Shown here piece after piece: positions 6,831 through 7,771 of a stretch of 7,771 bases of DNA. The stretch is from Patescibacteria group bacterium (GTDB lineage: Bacteria > Patescibacteriota > Patescibacteriia > Patescibacteriales > JAHJJO01). A model generated the notes under the pieces. It saw only the letters and a list, made by a program, of their open reading frames with translations. It searched no databases and was not told the DNA's origin. The stretch covers positions 1 through 7,771 of the forward strand of contig JAHJJO010000110.1 in assembly GCA_018822835.1 (NCBI GenBank), written 5' to 3'. The position numbers and the translations under genes were made by a program. The stretch's first letter is position 1. Every line of letters starts with the position of its first letter.

Positions 6831-7574
6831 TTAAGCGCTGGAAAAAATCAAATTGTTTTCTAAATTAATAATTTCAAAGGTTTTTGTGTGCCATTCTGAT
6901 AGCTTGTCGTAATTTATAAATTGAACACGTGTTTTTATTGGCATAAAAACGTTGAGGTCTAACTTGCTGGTGTATTCATTTTTTCTCACTTTATCAGCAA
7001 CAATAAAAAAGTTCACATTGTAGTCCTGCAATTCAGTAAACTTCAATAGAGAGTTTTGAATATCGGTTGAGTGTTCAACTTCAAAAAGTACGCTTGGCAT
7101 TTTTCTTACATTAAACCAGCATACATCAACGGTTTTTGCTTTTCGCACGATGTGGTCATAGCCAAATTGATAAAAATTCTCTGGCGAACTAATTTCGCCT
7201 AATGTCTTGCCGAGAAACTTTTTGTTCTTGTCTTGGTTTGGCACAAATGCCTCGTATTTTTTCAACTTGCCGATTTCTACCAGCAAGCCCTGATAGTAGC
7301 TGTGATTAAATAATTCTTGCTTTAATTTCGGAACTATATCCATTGTAAAAATCTCTGGCGACAGTTTATTTTTATATGAAAGCAACGCCCAAAGTCCTGG
7401 TTTTATCTTGAAAAAAAATTTCTTGTCTTGAACTATACGGCGAATACTTGCAAAAGGTGTTTTTGTCTTCCACTCTACACATGGCACTTTTAAAACTTGC
7501 TGATTAAGATAACCAAGTGTCGCAAATCCACCATTTTGTTCCATTATTTTTATTACTGCTTCGTGTTGTTTCAT
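6831..7574 (-). CDS. Probable type II restriction endonuclease: winged-helix N-terminus plus PD-(D/E)XK domain
   Basis: I start it at the ATG complementary to 7572-7574 (MKQHEAV, 247 residues). A TTG at 7595 would overlap the methyltransferase frame. Residues 1-67 look like a winged helix of the HARE-HTH kind: GGFATLGYLNQQ, then PFASIRRIVQD, a charged wing, and KPGLWAL. The rest fits a nuclease core, with Asp150 in TVDVCWF and FEVEHSTDI with Glu165 and Glu167, then SLLKFTELQ and a VNFFIVAD strand. The third active-site position would be Glu-His rather than the textbook Lys, a variant I associate with this family from memory. Such proteins are typically found next to beta-class adenine methyltransferases. 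Here a truncated one ends one base before this start. No Shine-Dalgarno site is visible. Recognition site and activity are unknown. A DNA-binding regulator with a degenerate nuclease fold is the alternative. Confidence 0.66.
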   Translation of the reverse strand: MKQHEAVIKIMEQNGGFATLGYLNQQVLKVPCVEWKTKTPFASIRRIVQDKKFFFKIKPGLWALLSYKNKLSPEIFTMDIVPKLKQELFNHSYYQGLLVEIGKLKKYEAFVPNQDKNKKFLGKTLGEISSPENFYQFGYDHIVRKAKTVDVCWFNVRKMPSVLFEVEHSTDIQNSLLKFTELQDYNVNFFIVADKVRKNEYTSKLDLNVFMPIKTRVQFINYDKLSEWHTKTFEIINLENNLIFSSA

Positions 7575-7575
7575 A

Positions 7576-7771
7576 TTATTCAAGATGAAATTCAAAATCT
7601 TTTTTTAAACCATTACTTAAATCCCAATTGCCTTTTTTTACGCTGACCATTTGCCCATTGTGGCAAGTAAAACTGCCTGATGATAAAAAGTATGGGGGAT
7701 CAGCAAAAATCATATCAACAGAATTGTCAGGCAGTTGTTCTAAAGATTTCAAACAGTTATTATTATATAAC
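7576..7771 (-). pseudogene. Truncated beta-class adenine-specific DNA methyltransferase (N-terminal fragment)
   Basis: Reading minus-strand codons from 7770 to a TAA at 7576-7578 gives 64 residues in the window; the first few lie beyond the edge. The segment has KSLEQLPDNSVDMIFADPPYF with catalytic motif IV DPPY (residues 24-27), then the CHNG and VKKGNWD elements typical of type II N6-adenine methyltransferases. The reading frame ends at FEFHLE and stop, where relatives continue with a Trp-Leu helix, the target-recognition region and the SAM-binding FxGxG motif. None of those is present in the next bases. After one base the endonuclease start begins. The fragment cannot bind SAM alone, so I call it a remnant. 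It could instead be one part of a split or duplicated gene whose intact copy lies to the right. Confidence 0.75.

Overview
This AT-rich window has short, repeat-filled spacers. It most resembles a genome of the Candidate Phyla Radiation (Patescibacteria, probably a Parcubacteria-type lineage). That placement is inferred from three things: the mix of secreted and surface proteins, a minimal F-type ATP synthase piece with a very short c subunit, and the absence of recognisable Shine-Dalgarno sites. Genetic code 11 fits. The eight reading ends seen use TAA or TAG and none uses TGA.

Layout. Positions 1-4112 (+ strand) carry three exported or membrane-anchored proteins. The first is a secreted lysozyme-like protein with four C-terminal surface repeats, cut by the left edge inside its signal peptide. 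The second is a lipoprotein of the family 1 ABC solute-binding type, with no permease beside it. The third is a single-pass membrane protein with a WD40/TolB-like beta-propeller. Next come atpB (4314-5036) and atpE (5144-5371), the membrane rotor and stator-channel subunits of F-type ATP synthase. They end at a bidirectional hairpin terminator. No other atp gene follows, so the rest of the enzyme must be encoded elsewhere. The minus strand then holds a NIF3/DUF34 metal-binding family protein (5501-6457), a probable winged-helix plus PD-(D/E)XK restriction endonuclease (6831-7574), and the start of a beta-class adenine methyltransferase cut short by a stop codon (7576 to the right edge).

The most interesting signals are four. 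(1) AtpE has a two-carboxylate ion-binding site typical of Na+-coupled rotors. (2) The spacers hold elaborate inverted repeats: an 89-nt element that folds as an exact three-way junction, a 42-bp perfect palindrome abutting it, and two related hairpins with compensatory changes and the same bulged base. (3) Gene-border simple repeats, different at each gene, run into stop or start codons. (4) The restriction endonuclease sits directly behind a methyltransferase that has lost most of its body.

Only the atp pair forms an evident functional unit. The first three genes share only a predicted cell-surface location. The endonuclease and methyltransferase remnant are the remains of, or part of, a restriction-modification locus.
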